Program-made: the position numbers and the translations under genes
The notes under the pieces: model-generated
The model's database searches: none
Told to the model about the DNA's origin: nothing
What the model saw: the letters and a program-made list of their open reading frames with translations, nothing else
Shown: positions 52,396-61,531 of the stretch, in pieces
Layout of the letters: every line of letters starts with the position of its first letter
How positions within the stretch are numbered: position 1 is the first letter of the stretch
Source of the DNA: Anaerolineales bacterium
GTDB lineage: Bacteria; Chloroflexota; Anaerolineae; Anaerolineales; UBA4823
Assembly: GCA_020060465.1 (NCBI GenBank)
Contig: JAGVAD010000026.1
Location: forward strand, 114,867-178,866
Direction: 5' to 3'
Length of the DNA: 64,000 bases

Positions 52396-53946
52396 ATGGC
52401 TATCACCACCGAGCGACAAACCGCCCTCACCGACATCATCCAGGCGATCAACTCTACGCTGGACACAGACGAAATTCTGCGTATTGTGATGGACAACATC
52501 ATTCGCCTGGTCAAAGCTGAACGCGGCTTTCTCATGTTGCGCAACAAACAAGGGGAATTCACCACTCGGATTGCCCGCAACTGGGAACAAGAATCGCTTG
52601 ATCCATCCGAATTTGCCGTCAGCCGCTCTGTCATCCATCGCGTGGTGGCCGAAGGGAGACCGGTGCTTACCACCAACGCCAAAGAAGATCCGCGTTTTGG
52701 CGCGCAGGAGAGCATCATCATTTACAACCTGCGTTCGATCCTGTGCGTCCCGCTGAAAGTGAAGGGCGAGCTAACCGGTGTGATCTATGTGGATAACCGA
52801 ATCCACGAAGGCATCTTCACTGAAAACGAACTGGATTTGCTGCTGACCTTCGCCAATCACGCCGCCGTTGCACTGGAAAACGCGCGCCTCTTCGACTCGG
52901 TTCGCCGCACCCTGGCTGAAGTGACCGAGTTGAAGAACTTAATGGACAATGTCTTCGCCTCCATCGCCAGCGGCGTGATCACCACCGATAACCACCATAA
53001 AATCCTGCTCTGCAATCGCGCCGCAAAAGACATTTTAGGGCAGAATGGACAAAACGTGATTGGTCTCTGCCTGGATGATATGTTGATGCCCGCGGTGGGC
53101 GTCAACAACGCCGAGGAAATTTCGCGCGAGATTGATCTGGTGCGCACCACCAATCGTTCCATCGTGGGGCGCGAATATACCTTTAACCGTCCCCTTCGCG
53201 GCCCAGTATCTTTAAGCCTGAATCTCTCGCCGCTCAAAGACGCCCAATCAACCACCCAGGGTGTGGCGATTGTAGTAGATGACCTGACCGAGAAAAAACG
53301 GCTGGAAGCCGAACGGCGTTTATTCGAGCGTATGGTCTCGCCAGCAGTCATCCGCCAGCTCGACCCGGATCAACTTCAATTGGGCGGCAAACGCAGCCAA
53401 ATCACCGTCCTCTTTGCCGACATTCGCGGTTTTACTCAATTCAGCGAGCAGGTAGAGCCGGAAACTTTGGTCTCGGTGCTTAATCGTTATTTGGCTGCCG
53501 CGGCCGAGGCGGTTTTGGCGCAAGAAGGCACAATTGACAAGTTTATGGGTGACGCGGTGATGGCCTGGTTCAACGCTCCCATTCCACAGGAAGACCACAC
53601 GCTGCGAGCAGTGCGCGCAGCATTGGGCATTCGCGCTGCTGTGCAGCGACTCACCTACGAGCTGCCGCCGGAATTTCATCTGCATTTTGGCGCCGGCATC
53701 CATTTGGGAGATGCTGTGCTTGGCCTGGTGGGCACAGAAAAACGCATGGAATACACCGCTATTGGCGATAGCGTAAATGTCGCCAAGCGCATCCAGGAAA
53801 ACGCCGCTGCCAACCAGATTCTGGTCAGCGAAGCCGCTTACCGTTTGGTCGCCAATCGCGTGGAAACTCGCCCTAGCGAACCCATTCAGGCTAAGGGCAA
53901 GCGCGATCCTATCCCTGTCTATGAAGTGATCGGCCTCAAACCCTGA
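52396..53946 (+). CDS. GAF-PAS class III adenylate cyclase
   Basis: A 516-residue cytosolic cyclase. GAF domain (about 15-165), PAS-like domain (about 172-290), then a class III catalytic domain (about 325-510): metal aspartates in VLFADIRGFTQFS and KFMGDAVMAWF, and the transition-state Asn and Arg in GDSVNVAKRIQ. The base-selecting positions are Lys (IDKFMGD) and Thr (EYTAIGD), which favours ATP and so cAMP. The ATG at 52396 has GAGG nine bases upstream; a TTG one codon earlier is less likely. It follows the transglutaminase gene directly. Confidence 0.92.
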   Translation: MAITTERQTALTDIIQAINSTLDTDEILRIVMDNIIRLVKAERGFLMLRNKQGEFTTRIARNWEQESLDPSEFAVSRSVIHRVVAEGRPVLTTNAKEDPRFGAQESIIIYNLRSILCVPLKVKGELTGVIYVDNRIHEGIFTENELDLLLTFANHAAVALENARLFDSVRRTLAEVTELKNLMDNVFASIASGVITTDNHHKILLCNRAAKDILGQNGQNVIGLCLDDMLMPAVGVNNAEEISREIDLVRTTNRSIVGREYTFNRPLRGPVSLSLNLSPLKDAQSTTQGVAIVVDDLTEKKRLEAERRLFERMVSPAVIRQLDPDQLQLGGKRSQITVLFADIRGFTQFSEQVEPETLVSVLNRYLAAAAEAVLAQEGTIDKFMGDAVMAWFNAPIPQEDHTLRAVRAALGIRAAVQRLTYELPPEFHLHFGAGIHLGDAVLGLVGTEKRMEYTAIGDSVNVAKRIQENAAANQILVSEAAYRLVANRVETRPSEPIQAKGKRDPIPVYEVIGLKP

Positions 53947-53949
53947 AAG

Positions 53950-54933
53950 CTACAGCAATCGTTGATAGGTATCCGCGAATAATGCTGGAATTCCGCCGGT
54001 GTGCCAAAATAGCACAGTATCCTGGCGGCTAAAAAAGCCCTTGCGAATTAGATCAATCATGCCAGCCGCCGCTCGCCCAGTGTACACCGGATCAAGCAGA
54101 ATGCCTTCATAGCGGGCAAACAGATGCAGCGCTTCCGCCTCAGCTTCTCCCATCACGCCGTAGCCGCCGCCTAAATAATCAGCGTTCACCAGGATGTCGC
54201 CGGGTTCAAATTGGCATGGCTCTCCCAGCACATCAGCGCTCTGGTTTGCCAGGTGAGCAACCCGCGCCTGCAATTTCTCTTGCGCTTCATCCACGCTAAT
54301 CCCCAAGACCTTGCCGCCAAAGCCAAACAGACGTGCGCCTAACGCCAGACCAGCCTGTGTTCCTCCAGAAGAGGACGGGAAAACAATCCAGTCCGGGCGC
54401 GCCTCCTGTTGCATTAATTCCTGCATCGCCAGTGCGTAAGCTGCTGCGCCGGTTGGGTTTGAGCCTCCGTAGGGGATCAAATAGGGACGCCGACCCTGCT
54501 CCCAGGCGTTTTGAAAAGTTTGTTGCAACGCCTGCTCGCGCTCGGAGCGGCGCGCCCAAACAATCTCTGCGCCCAGCAAACGGTCGAGCAACAGGTTGCC
54601 AGATGGCGTCTCTTCGCCTGGCAGCGCCTCTGGTTGAAAAGGCGAATACAACACCAGGATACAATGGAAACCGTAGCGGGCGGCCGCGGCGGCGGTCTGG
54701 CGGCAATGATTGGATTGAATAGCGCCAGCGGTGATTAAGGTTTTCGCCCCATTGGCCTGGGCCTCGGCGACCAGCAACTCCAATTTGCGGGTTTTGTTTC
54801 CGCCCATCGCCAGGCCAGTCTGATCATCGCGTTTGATCAGAAGGCGTGGCCCACCCAATACGTTCGAGAGGCGCGGCATCGGCTCCACGCTGGTGGGCAA
54901 ATGAGCAATTCGCAGACGAGGCAGTGTTTTCAT
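53950..54933 (-). CDS. D-cysteine desulfhydrase / ACC deaminase family enzyme
   Basis: A 327-residue fold-type II PLP enzyme. The Schiff-base lysine is K47 in MGGNKTRKLELL, followed by the AGAIQSNHCRQTAAAAARYG cofactor segment and the phosphate loop SSSGGTQAG. It most resembles D-cysteine desulfhydrases (D-cysteine to pyruvate, H2S and ammonia); L-cysteate or 1-aminocyclopropane-carboxylate activity is not excluded. GGAGGA lies six bases before the ATG. It ends the long minus-strand run and converges on the cyclase gene with three bases between stops. Confidence 0.87.
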   Translation of the reverse strand: MKTLPRLRIAHLPTSVEPMPRLSNVLGGPRLLIKRDDQTGLAMGGNKTRKLELLVAEAQANGAKTLITAGAIQSNHCRQTAAAAARYGFHCILVLYSPFQPEALPGEETPSGNLLLDRLLGAEIVWARRSEREQALQQTFQNAWEQGRRPYLIPYGGSNPTGAAAYALAMQELMQQEARPDWIVFPSSSGGTQAGLALGARLFGFGGKVLGISVDEAQEKLQARVAHLANQSADVLGEPCQFEPGDILVNADYLGGGYGVMGEAEAEALHLFARYEGILLDPVYTGRAAAGMIDLIRKGFFSRQDTVLFWHTGGIPALFADTYQRLL

Positions 54934-54956
54934 GACAATTCCTCCAAAAAGTTTGG

Positions 54957-56081
54957 TTATGCGACCATCTGGCGGGTGCGCTGTTTACCCCGCCGCCGCA
55001 TCCGGTCGAGGATGCGCGGCAAGATTTGCGTGTAAAGGCGGTAACCAAGCGGCCAGCTCGGAAAATCCCAGGCGCCCACGGTGCGGATCACCCGCCCGCC
55101 CAACCCCTCCTTAAAGCGGTACACGCCCCAAAGCGGGTCGCTCTCATCAAAAGTATCTGGCGCACCCCACAGATCATAAACTGTACACCCCAATTCTTTC
55201 GCCCGTTGAATCGCTTCCCATTGCAAGAGGTGATTAGGCATCTTCTCGCGATGCAGCGGGCGCGACATACCTTGCATATACCAGGCTTTTGCGCCAAAGT
55301 GAAATAATACCAGCGCAGCTATCGCTTCGCCTTGCACTTCAGCGATCAACGCCTCGGCAAAACCAGCCGCAAACATAACCGTCCACAGAGCGCGGTAATA
55401 GCTGTCGTCCCGAATGACGAAATCATCTCTGGCGGCAGTCTCTGCATACATTCGATACAGCAAATCTATATCGCTTACTCCGCCGCGTCGTACGCTTACC
55501 CCCTTGCGCTGCGCCAGGCGGATGTTATAGCGCGCTTTTTGTTTCATATTCGCCAGCAGCTCATCCACGCTGGGCGAAAGATCAATCATCACTGTATTGC
55601 GGAACTGCACCTGCTCCTCGGAAAAACGCCACCCGCCAGAGCGCAAATCTTCGATCAATACCTGTCCAAGCGGATCGTCCACCACATCAACTGCCCCTGG
55701 CAATCCGCTGCCTAATGAAACCTCTGGATCTATCTTGATGAACAGCGCCCGTCGGCTGCGCGCCAGCGACGCCAAATCTTCCAAAACCTGTTGGCGTGCG
55801 GCTTGATCCTCCCAGAAAAGCAGAGGGCCGCGCGGCGCATAGAGCAAGCGCAAGCGCCTGCCGAGCAATGGCAAAGCCGCGCTTCGCTCCAGCACCAACG
55901 CCGCGGCGCGGATAGACACCTCTCCCGAATCTTCCCAGGTGCAATACAGCGGTCGCCAGCCAAATTGAGACTTGACTTCTCCCCATTGCCAGGATTGTAA
56001 AATATGCGCCCCTGGGAAGGAAGCAATCAGCCGATTCCAGTTTGGCGCGTCCCAGGGCTGCGAGGCCAGGCGAAATTGCAT
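54957..56081 (-). CDS. FemX/FemAB-type peptidyltransferase, copy 1
   Basis: A 374-residue GNAT-fold protein of the FemABX group, which transfers amino acids from aminoacyl-tRNA onto lipid-linked peptidoglycan precursors. Family cues: HILQSWQWGEVKSQFGW, YAPRGPLLF, MKQKARYNIRLAQRKGV (about 180-196), the LLQWEAIQRAKELGCTVYDLWGAPD stretch and the GLWGVYRFKEG-like ending. The C-terminus is basic. It lies six bases from the next FemX gene; an AGGAG precedes the ATG. Confidence 0.88.
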   Translation of the reverse strand: MQFRLASQPWDAPNWNRLIASFPGAHILQSWQWGEVKSQFGWRPLYCTWEDSGEVSIRAAALVLERSAALPLLGRRLRLLYAPRGPLLFWEDQAARQQVLEDLASLARSRRALFIKIDPEVSLGSGLPGAVDVVDDPLGQVLIEDLRSGGWRFSEEQVQFRNTVMIDLSPSVDELLANMKQKARYNIRLAQRKGVSVRRGGVSDIDLLYRMYAETAARDDFVIRDDSYYRALWTVMFAAGFAEALIAEVQGEAIAALVLFHFGAKAWYMQGMSRPLHREKMPNHLLQWEAIQRAKELGCTVYDLWGAPDTFDESDPLWGVYRFKEGLGGRVIRTVGAWDFPSWPLGYRLYTQILPRILDRMRRRGKQRTRQMVA

Positions 56082-56087
56082 CGAAGC

Positions 56088-57125
56088 TCACTCCTGAGGC
56101 CGTCTGAAAGCAATCCAGCGGCAATACAACGCATACAGCCAGGGGTTATAGACTCGATCCCACGGACCTTGCGCTCGGCGAAGCTGGCCGCCAAAGCCGC
56201 GCTTAAACCGATAGACGCCCCATAAACCATCCGAGCGGCTGGTAAAATGGGCCTCCAGGGTCTGCTCATCCACATCTGGCACACCCCACAGATCATAGGT
56301 CGTACAGCCGTGAGCGCGCGCCCAACGCATTGCCTCCCATTGCAACAGATATGAAGGCATCTTCTCTCGGTGAGCCTCCGATGAAGCGCCATAGAAATAC
56401 CAGGCGCGGCTGCCGCGGGCGAAAACCATCAAACCGGCTAACGGTTGCCCTTCGAATTCAGCCAAGAACAGTTCGCATTCGGCGCGTGGGTAAAACAACT
56501 CATACGCTTTGCGGTAATATTCCAGGCTGTGAACGCCAAAATCTTCGCGCTGACCTGTCTGCATCAACAGACGATGAAAGGCAATAAAATCTGCGCTGGG
56601 AGAGACGAGCACACCCTTTTTTAACGCCAGGCGGATGTTATAGCGCGTCTTCTGCTTCATGCGAGCCAGCACCGCCTCCTCATCGCCGGTCAAATCCACC
56701 AGCAGAGTGCGAGGCGGTTGAATATCCTGCCGCCCCAGGCGAAAACCAGCCGGCGCGGCGCGACGATCCAGGTTTTGATCCGGGCGCTCCCAAATATCCG
56801 GCTCTACCTTTAGAAAGATCGCCCGCCTGGCGCGGCAGAGTTCATCCACTTCGTGCCACAACGGCGACCAGAATGACGAGCCTAGATCCGGCTGACCCTC
56901 GCCTATCGGACCTTTTGGCAGATACGCAAGGCTCAACCCAAATGGCAAGGGGCGAAAAAGAACTTGCGCCCCTATACGCCCGCCTTGAGGGAGATGGCTG
57001 ATCAAACGCACCGGCTGCCAGCCGAACGCCGTTTTAAGCTCTCCCCAGGCGGTTGTCTGTAATACATGCGCATCAGGGAAACAGGACAGAAAACCATCCC
57101 ATTCTGGCGCGGAAACTTCAGGCAT
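56088..57125 (-). CDS. FemX/FemAB-type peptidyltransferase, copy 2
   Basis: A 345-residue paralogue of the adjacent copy, with HVLQTTAWGELKTAFGW, YLPKGPIGEG, MKQKTRYNIRLALKKGV, YLLQWEAMRWARAHGCTTYDLWGVPD and GLWGVYRFKRGFGG. The two copies have diverged considerably, so they may add successive residues of an interpeptide bridge or act on different substrates. GAGGAT precedes the ATG. It follows the CapD-type gene by 64 bases. Confidence 0.88.
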   Translation of the reverse strand: MPEVSAPEWDGFLSCFPDAHVLQTTAWGELKTAFGWQPVRLISHLPQGGRIGAQVLFRPLPFGLSLAYLPKGPIGEGQPDLGSSFWSPLWHEVDELCRARRAIFLKVEPDIWERPDQNLDRRAAPAGFRLGRQDIQPPRTLLVDLTGDEEAVLARMKQKTRYNIRLALKKGVLVSPSADFIAFHRLLMQTGQREDFGVHSLEYYRKAYELFYPRAECELFLAEFEGQPLAGLMVFARGSRAWYFYGASSEAHREKMPSYLLQWEAMRWARAHGCTTYDLWGVPDVDEQTLEAHFTSRSDGLWGVYRFKRGFGGQLRRAQGPWDRVYNPWLYALYCRWIAFRRPQE

Positions 57126-57189
57126 AGATCCTCAATTCAAATGGCAGCATCCAAACAGGCACGCCCATTCAGGCGTTCCAATGTTTGCG

Positions 57190-59079
57190 CTATAAGAGAG
57201 ATGTAATATCTGGAGGCGGCTGGCTGCGTACCGCAGCCTGTGGGATACATTCATCCAATACGCGGATAATTGAAGCCGCATCGCCTTCACGTGCCAGATG
57301 AACCAGTTCGTTCACAATACGATGCAGCGCATCACCAGTGAGTACATCTTCATCGGCCAACAGAACAATATCGGGATGCTGCGTTGGCTCATAACGCGCC
57401 CAGCGATCCCAGAGTTCTTCGCTCAGCTTTTCTCCTGGGCGGATGCCGGTAAACACGATATCAATATCTTTATAGGGTTCTAATCCTGAAAGGCGGATCA
57501 GATCCTCCGCCAGATCCAGGATACGCACCTGCTCGCCCATATTCAGCACAAATACCTCCCCGCCTTGCCCCATCGAGAAGGCTTGCAGCACCAGATGCAC
57601 CGCTTCAGGAATGGTCATAAAGTATCGCTTCATATCCGGGTGGGTCACGGTGACCGGCCCGCCGTGGGCGATCTGACGCTTGAACAACGGCACCACGCTG
57701 CCCCGGCTGCCCAACACATTACCGAATCGCACTACCGAATAAGGCAGCCCAGAACGGTTGGCTGCATCCAACACCAGCAATTCCGCCAGGCGTTTGGTAG
57801 CGCCGTACACGCTGGAAGGGCGTATGGCTTTATCGGTGGAGATCATCACCAGCCGTTCGACGCCAAAGTTCAACGCGGCCTCAACCACATTGCGCGTACC
57901 AATGACATTATTGGTGATCGCCTCTTCTACATTCACTTCCATCAGCGGCACGTGTTTATGCGCCGCGGTGTGAAATACCACTTGCGGGCGCAATTCATCG
58001 AAAATAATGTTCAAGCGATCCAGGTCGCGAATATCAGCGATAATTGGAATGATCGGCAGAGAAGGAAAATTCTCCTCAATCTCCAATAAGGTTTCAAAAA
58101 TGCTGTTTTCACCATGTCCTAGCAGAAGAAGCGAAGCCGGCATCCAGCGGGCAATCTGACGGCAAAGCTCCGAGCCAATTGAGCCGCCTGCGCCGGTGAC
58201 CAATACACGCCGCCCACTCAAATTTACGCCGATCTTAGAGTCATCTATGCGCGCCGGCTCGCGGCGCAACAGGTCAGTGATCTCCACTTCGCGCAGGCGG
58301 CTGACGTTCACTTTCCCACCGATCAGTTCGTAGATGCCGGGCATAGTGCGGAAGGGGATGCCGCGCTGACGGCAGGTCTCCGCCACCTGGCGGATGACGC
58401 GGCCTGGCGCGCTGGGAATGGCGATAATCACCTCATGGATACGCCGAGTGACCACTGTTCGAGGCAAATCTTCTAATGTCCCCACCACCGGCACGCCATG
58501 AATTTGTTGTTTTTGTTTATCCGGGTCGTCATCCAGAAAGCAAACCGGTTGCAGGCGTAATTGAGCATTCTTTTGCATTTCCCGCACCACCAGCGCGCCA
58601 GCGTCGCCGGCGCCCACCACCAGCACCCGACGCGCGCCAGCAGACGTATCATGGGCGCTGGACAGGCTTTCAGAAAGCACACGCAGTGAGAAGCGTGCGC
58701 CGCCGATCAGGATCATTAAGAGCAGCCATTCGATAGGCAGCGTGCTGCGTGGGAAATATGGCAGCTTTTGAACCGCGCGCAGTAAGACGATGATCAAAGA
58801 AATGATCACGGATGAAGTAGTCACTGCAACCACGACTAACTTCAGCTCATGTATGCTGGCGTACACCCATAGACGCCGGTAGAGGCCAAAGAGATGAAAA
58901 ACGATAGGTGCAACCACCAGTGATACGCCGATCAACCAGTAAGCCTGGGGCAGGTAATAATTAAACAACGGTCCCAAGTCGGTTCGCAAAGCAAAACTGC
59001 CCAGGGCGGCGATTACGATCAGTATCAGGTCTACAAGGAAAAGTACCCGGCTGCGAGCCAGGATTCTGGGTGGCTTCAT
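57190..59079 (-). CDS. CapD/PglF-type UDP-GlcNAc 4,6-dehydratase, membrane-bound
   Basis: A 629-residue polysaccharide enzyme. Four membrane helices (about 10-130), a CoA-binding-like Rossmann domain (VLVVGAGDAGALVVREM, about 150-240), then the SDR dehydratase domain with GAGGSIGSELCRQ (about 295), TAAHKHVPLME, STDKAIRPSSVYGATKR and RPGEKLSEELW. In the WbpM/PglF group the catalytic position before GATK is usually Met; here it is Tyr, closer to soluble homologues. It should make a 4-keto-6-deoxy sugar for an envelope glycan. AGGAAGGT precedes the ATG; it starts two bases after the sugar-transferase stop. Confidence 0.93.
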   Translation of the reverse strand: MKPPRILARSRVLFLVDLILIVIAALGSFALRTDLGPLFNYYLPQAYWLIGVSLVVAPIVFHLFGLYRRLWVYASIHELKLVVVAVTTSSVIISLIIVLLRAVQKLPYFPRSTLPIEWLLLMILIGGARFSLRVLSESLSSAHDTSAGARRVLVVGAGDAGALVVREMQKNAQLRLQPVCFLDDDPDKQKQQIHGVPVVGTLEDLPRTVVTRRIHEVIIAIPSAPGRVIRQVAETCRQRGIPFRTMPGIYELIGGKVNVSRLREVEITDLLRREPARIDDSKIGVNLSGRRVLVTGAGGSIGSELCRQIARWMPASLLLLGHGENSIFETLLEIEENFPSLPIIPIIADIRDLDRLNIIFDELRPQVVFHTAAHKHVPLMEVNVEEAITNNVIGTRNVVEAALNFGVERLVMISTDKAIRPSSVYGATKRLAELLVLDAANRSGLPYSVVRFGNVLGSRGSVVPLFKRQIAHGGPVTVTHPDMKRYFMTIPEAVHLVLQAFSMGQGGEVFVLNMGEQVRILDLAEDLIRLSGLEPYKDIDIVFTGIRPGEKLSEELWDRWARYEPTQHPDIVLLADEDVLTGDALHRIVNELVHLAREGDAASIIRVLDECIPQAAVRSQPPPDITSLL

Positions 59080-59081
59080 GG

Positions 59082-60536
59082 CTACCTTCCTCGAAACCCA
59101 AACATGGTGGCAGGGGTGCGCAGCAGAATGACCAAATCCATCAGAATCGAGCGGTGCTTGATGTAGTACAGGTCATATTCCAATTTGGTAACTGTCTCTT
59201 CAATCGTGGAGGCGTAACCGAAGTTGACTTGCGCCCAACCGGTGATGCCAGGTTTAACCAACAGGCGCGCCCGATAGAAAGGAATGTGTTGTTGAAACAG
59301 CTCAACCAGCTCCGGGCGTTCAGCGCGCGGCCCCACCAGGCTCATCTCGCCGCGTAAGACGTTCAGAAACTGTGGAAGTTCGTCCAGATGGGTCTTACGC
59401 AGGATTTTGCCCACTCGTGTGGCGCGTTCGTCGTCTTCGCGCGCCCAACGCGGGCGCCCATCCGCCTCTGCATCGCGGCGCATGGTGCGGAATTTGATGA
59501 TTTTATACGTTTGTCCGCCCCGTCCCAGGCGCGTTTGAGAATAAAAAATCGGCAAACCATCATCCAATAGAGTGGCGATGGAAATGAATGGGAAAAAGAT
59601 CAACATGATCAAAGCGCCGGTCAGACCACCGAGAATGTCGAGCAAACGCTTACCGAGCAGATAAAAGCCGCTGACGCGCGCCTCGTCAACAAACGAGCGT
59701 AAGATCCAGTTCGCTTCCAGAGAAAGGATCGGAACACGTCCAAGCAGCTCTTCATAGGCAGTGGGCATGCGGATGATTTCTACTCCCATCTCTTGGGCAT
59801 CTAGCAAAGCTTGAAAAAGCTGACCCTGCATTTCGCCTGTGATCGCCACAATAATATCGGAAATATCCTGCTCAGCGACCAACTGCAGAAGATGATCACT
59901 GGCGGCGATCACACGGTGACCTTCAATGGTCGTTCCGAGTTTGCCCGGATCATCATCTATAACGCCCACCAGGATAAACGGCTTAACCCGCAAGTCATTG
60001 ATCACGCGCAGGATTTGCTGGCCGCTTTTCCCGCCGCCCACCAACAGCACCCGCCGCATAAATTGTGGATCGGTGAAGACGCGGATATAAAACCAGCGCC
60101 AGGATAATGTGAGCGCCGAAACGGCGATTAAAAAAGTCGCAACGCCTCGTCGCGGCAACAACGACTTTGGCGGATTGACATAATAAAAATACAGCGCCAG
60201 GTAAAGCACAACGCCAGCCAGGACAGCAGTGAAAACGCCGCGCAGAGTCTGTTTCCAATCACCTGCCCGATGCACATCGTAAAGCTCCACCATTAATACC
60301 AACCAAATCAGCGGCAGGAGAAAGAACCAGGCCGGCACTCGCCTTTGAATAAAAACCAGAGAAAACCCAGAGAATCGCTCGCTCACGCCCCAAACATACA
60401 AGGATAGTCCTAACGCCAAGAGGCCGGCGATAAAATCCCCAATAATCAATAAAGTCCGTCGCTCGCTGACTCGCAATTGCCAATGAGGGGCGCGAACTGT
60501 CAACTTATCAGCGCTCATGAAACAAGCAAACTCCAT
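59082..60536 (-). CDS. Undecaprenyl-phosphate sugar phosphotransferase (WcaJ/PssY type)
   Basis: A 484-residue polyprenol-phosphate hexose-1-phosphate transferase that starts glycan assembly on the inner membrane. Four N-terminal helices (to about residue 150), a Rossmann-like domain (RVLLVGGGKSGQQIL) and the C-terminal bacterial sugar transferase domain: a re-entrant helix (RLLDILGGLTGALIM), then QTRLGRGGQTYKIIKFRTM, LDELPQFLNVLRGEMSLVGPRAERPE and KPGITGWAQVNFGY. The frame is open upstream; ATG 60536 has GGGGGAG nine bases before it, while ATG 60518 is the alternative. It overlaps the glycosyltransferase stop by 22 bases. Confidence 0.92.
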   Translation of the reverse strand: MEFACFMSADKLTVRAPHWQLRVSERRTLLIIGDFIAGLLALGLSLYVWGVSERFSGFSLVFIQRRVPAWFFLLPLIWLVLMVELYDVHRAGDWKQTLRGVFTAVLAGVVLYLALYFYYVNPPKSLLPRRGVATFLIAVSALTLSWRWFYIRVFTDPQFMRRVLLVGGGKSGQQILRVINDLRVKPFILVGVIDDDPGKLGTTIEGHRVIAASDHLLQLVAEQDISDIIVAITGEMQGQLFQALLDAQEMGVEIIRMPTAYEELLGRVPILSLEANWILRSFVDEARVSGFYLLGKRLLDILGGLTGALIMLIFFPFISIATLLDDGLPIFYSQTRLGRGGQTYKIIKFRTMRRDAEADGRPRWAREDDERATRVGKILRKTHLDELPQFLNVLRGEMSLVGPRAERPELVELFQQHIPFYRARLLVKPGITGWAQVNFGYASTIEETVTKLEYDLYYIKHRSILMDLVILLRTPATMFGFRGR

Positions 60537-61531
60537 AAAAATGCGCTCCCCCAGGCAAGGTGCATGGTCGCAATAGCCAGAGGGACGCCGGGTATCAACG
60601 CCCAATCTCGTTTTTTCACACCCATATGGAAACCAACGAGCAAAAGAAAAAGGGCGTAGATCATTGATTCTATCATGAATAACCAGGCCGCAAGAGGAGA
60701 CCAAATTGAGAATAATGGAAGCGCGATCAGGCTCAAAACAAACGCCGGGGGCAGCGCCTGCCGCCAGCGAATAGTTTCAGGATAACGGCGTAACATGCGC
60801 GCCTTCCAAAATCCATAACGCCAATATTGACGGGCAAGCTGGCGGAAGTTGGGGCGGGCAAAATACACAGAACGGATTGACGGATCCAACCAGACCTTGC
60901 CGCCCGCTCGACGCACGCGCACATTGAATTCATAATCCTCATTCGTTAGCAACGATTCGTCGTATAGTCCAATTTTATCCACCAGGCTGCGCCGATAAGC
61001 GCCAAATGGCACCGTGTCCACAATTTGCGCCGTCTCCCCATAGCGGTAGCGGGCGTCGCCCACGCCCAGCGGATGAGCCGCCGCGGCTGCGATCGCTCGG
61101 GCTTGCCAGTTGGAACCGCCAGGGTGGATTTCCCAGACCCCGCCCACGTTATCGCCCAGCCCGGCCTCAATCGCTGCAACGCAACGAGCAATATAATCTG
61201 ATCGAGGCGCAGAGTGCGCATCCAGACGCACAATGATTCCTCCCTGCGCCGCCCGCAGCGCACGGTTGAGCGCCGCGGGGATCGTCCGCTGTGGATTTTC
61301 CACCAGGCGCACCGCCAGATCAGGGTGACTGCGCTGGAAATCGCTCACTCGCTGGCGCGTCTGGTCGTTTGATTGACCATCAGCGATGATCACCTCAATC
61401 TCCTGATGAGGGAATGTCTGATGATAGATAGCTTCCAACAGCAGTTGGATGGTCGCCTCTTCATTATAACAAGGCACAATGACTGACACGCGCGGTTTCC
61501 AGGCAGATGGTTCAGGCTGGTCAGCGATCAA
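60515..61531 (-). CDS. Family 2 glycosyltransferase with C-terminal membrane helices
   Basis: A 338-residue GT2 enzyme: SVIVPCYNEEATIQLLLEAI near the N-terminus, IADGQSNDQT, the metal motif VRLDAHS (DAH variant of DxD), the acceptor region PFGAYRRSL and TNEDYEFNVR as the catalytic ED. About three helices follow (about 260-335). It resembles succinoglycan ExoA-like enzymes. The TTG at 61531 overlaps the histidine-kinase TGA in a TTGA arrangement and has GGAG eight bases upstream, so I prefer it to an ATG 31 codons earlier inside the kinase gene. Confidence 0.87.
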   Translation of the reverse strand: MIADQPEPSAWKPRVSVIVPCYNEEATIQLLLEAIYHQTFPHQEIEVIIADGQSNDQTRQRVSDFQRSHPDLAVRLVENPQRTIPAALNRALRAAQGGIIVRLDAHSAPRSDYIARCVAAIEAGLGDNVGGVWEIHPGGSNWQARAIAAAAAHPLGVGDARYRYGETAQIVDTVPFGAYRRSLVDKIGLYDESLLTNEDYEFNVRVRRAGGKVWLDPSIRSVYFARPNFRQLARQYWRYGFWKARMLRRYPETIRWRQALPPAFVLSLIALPLFSIWSPLAAWLFMIESMIYALFLLLVGFHMGVKKRDWALIPGVPLAIATMHLAWGSAFLWSLLVS

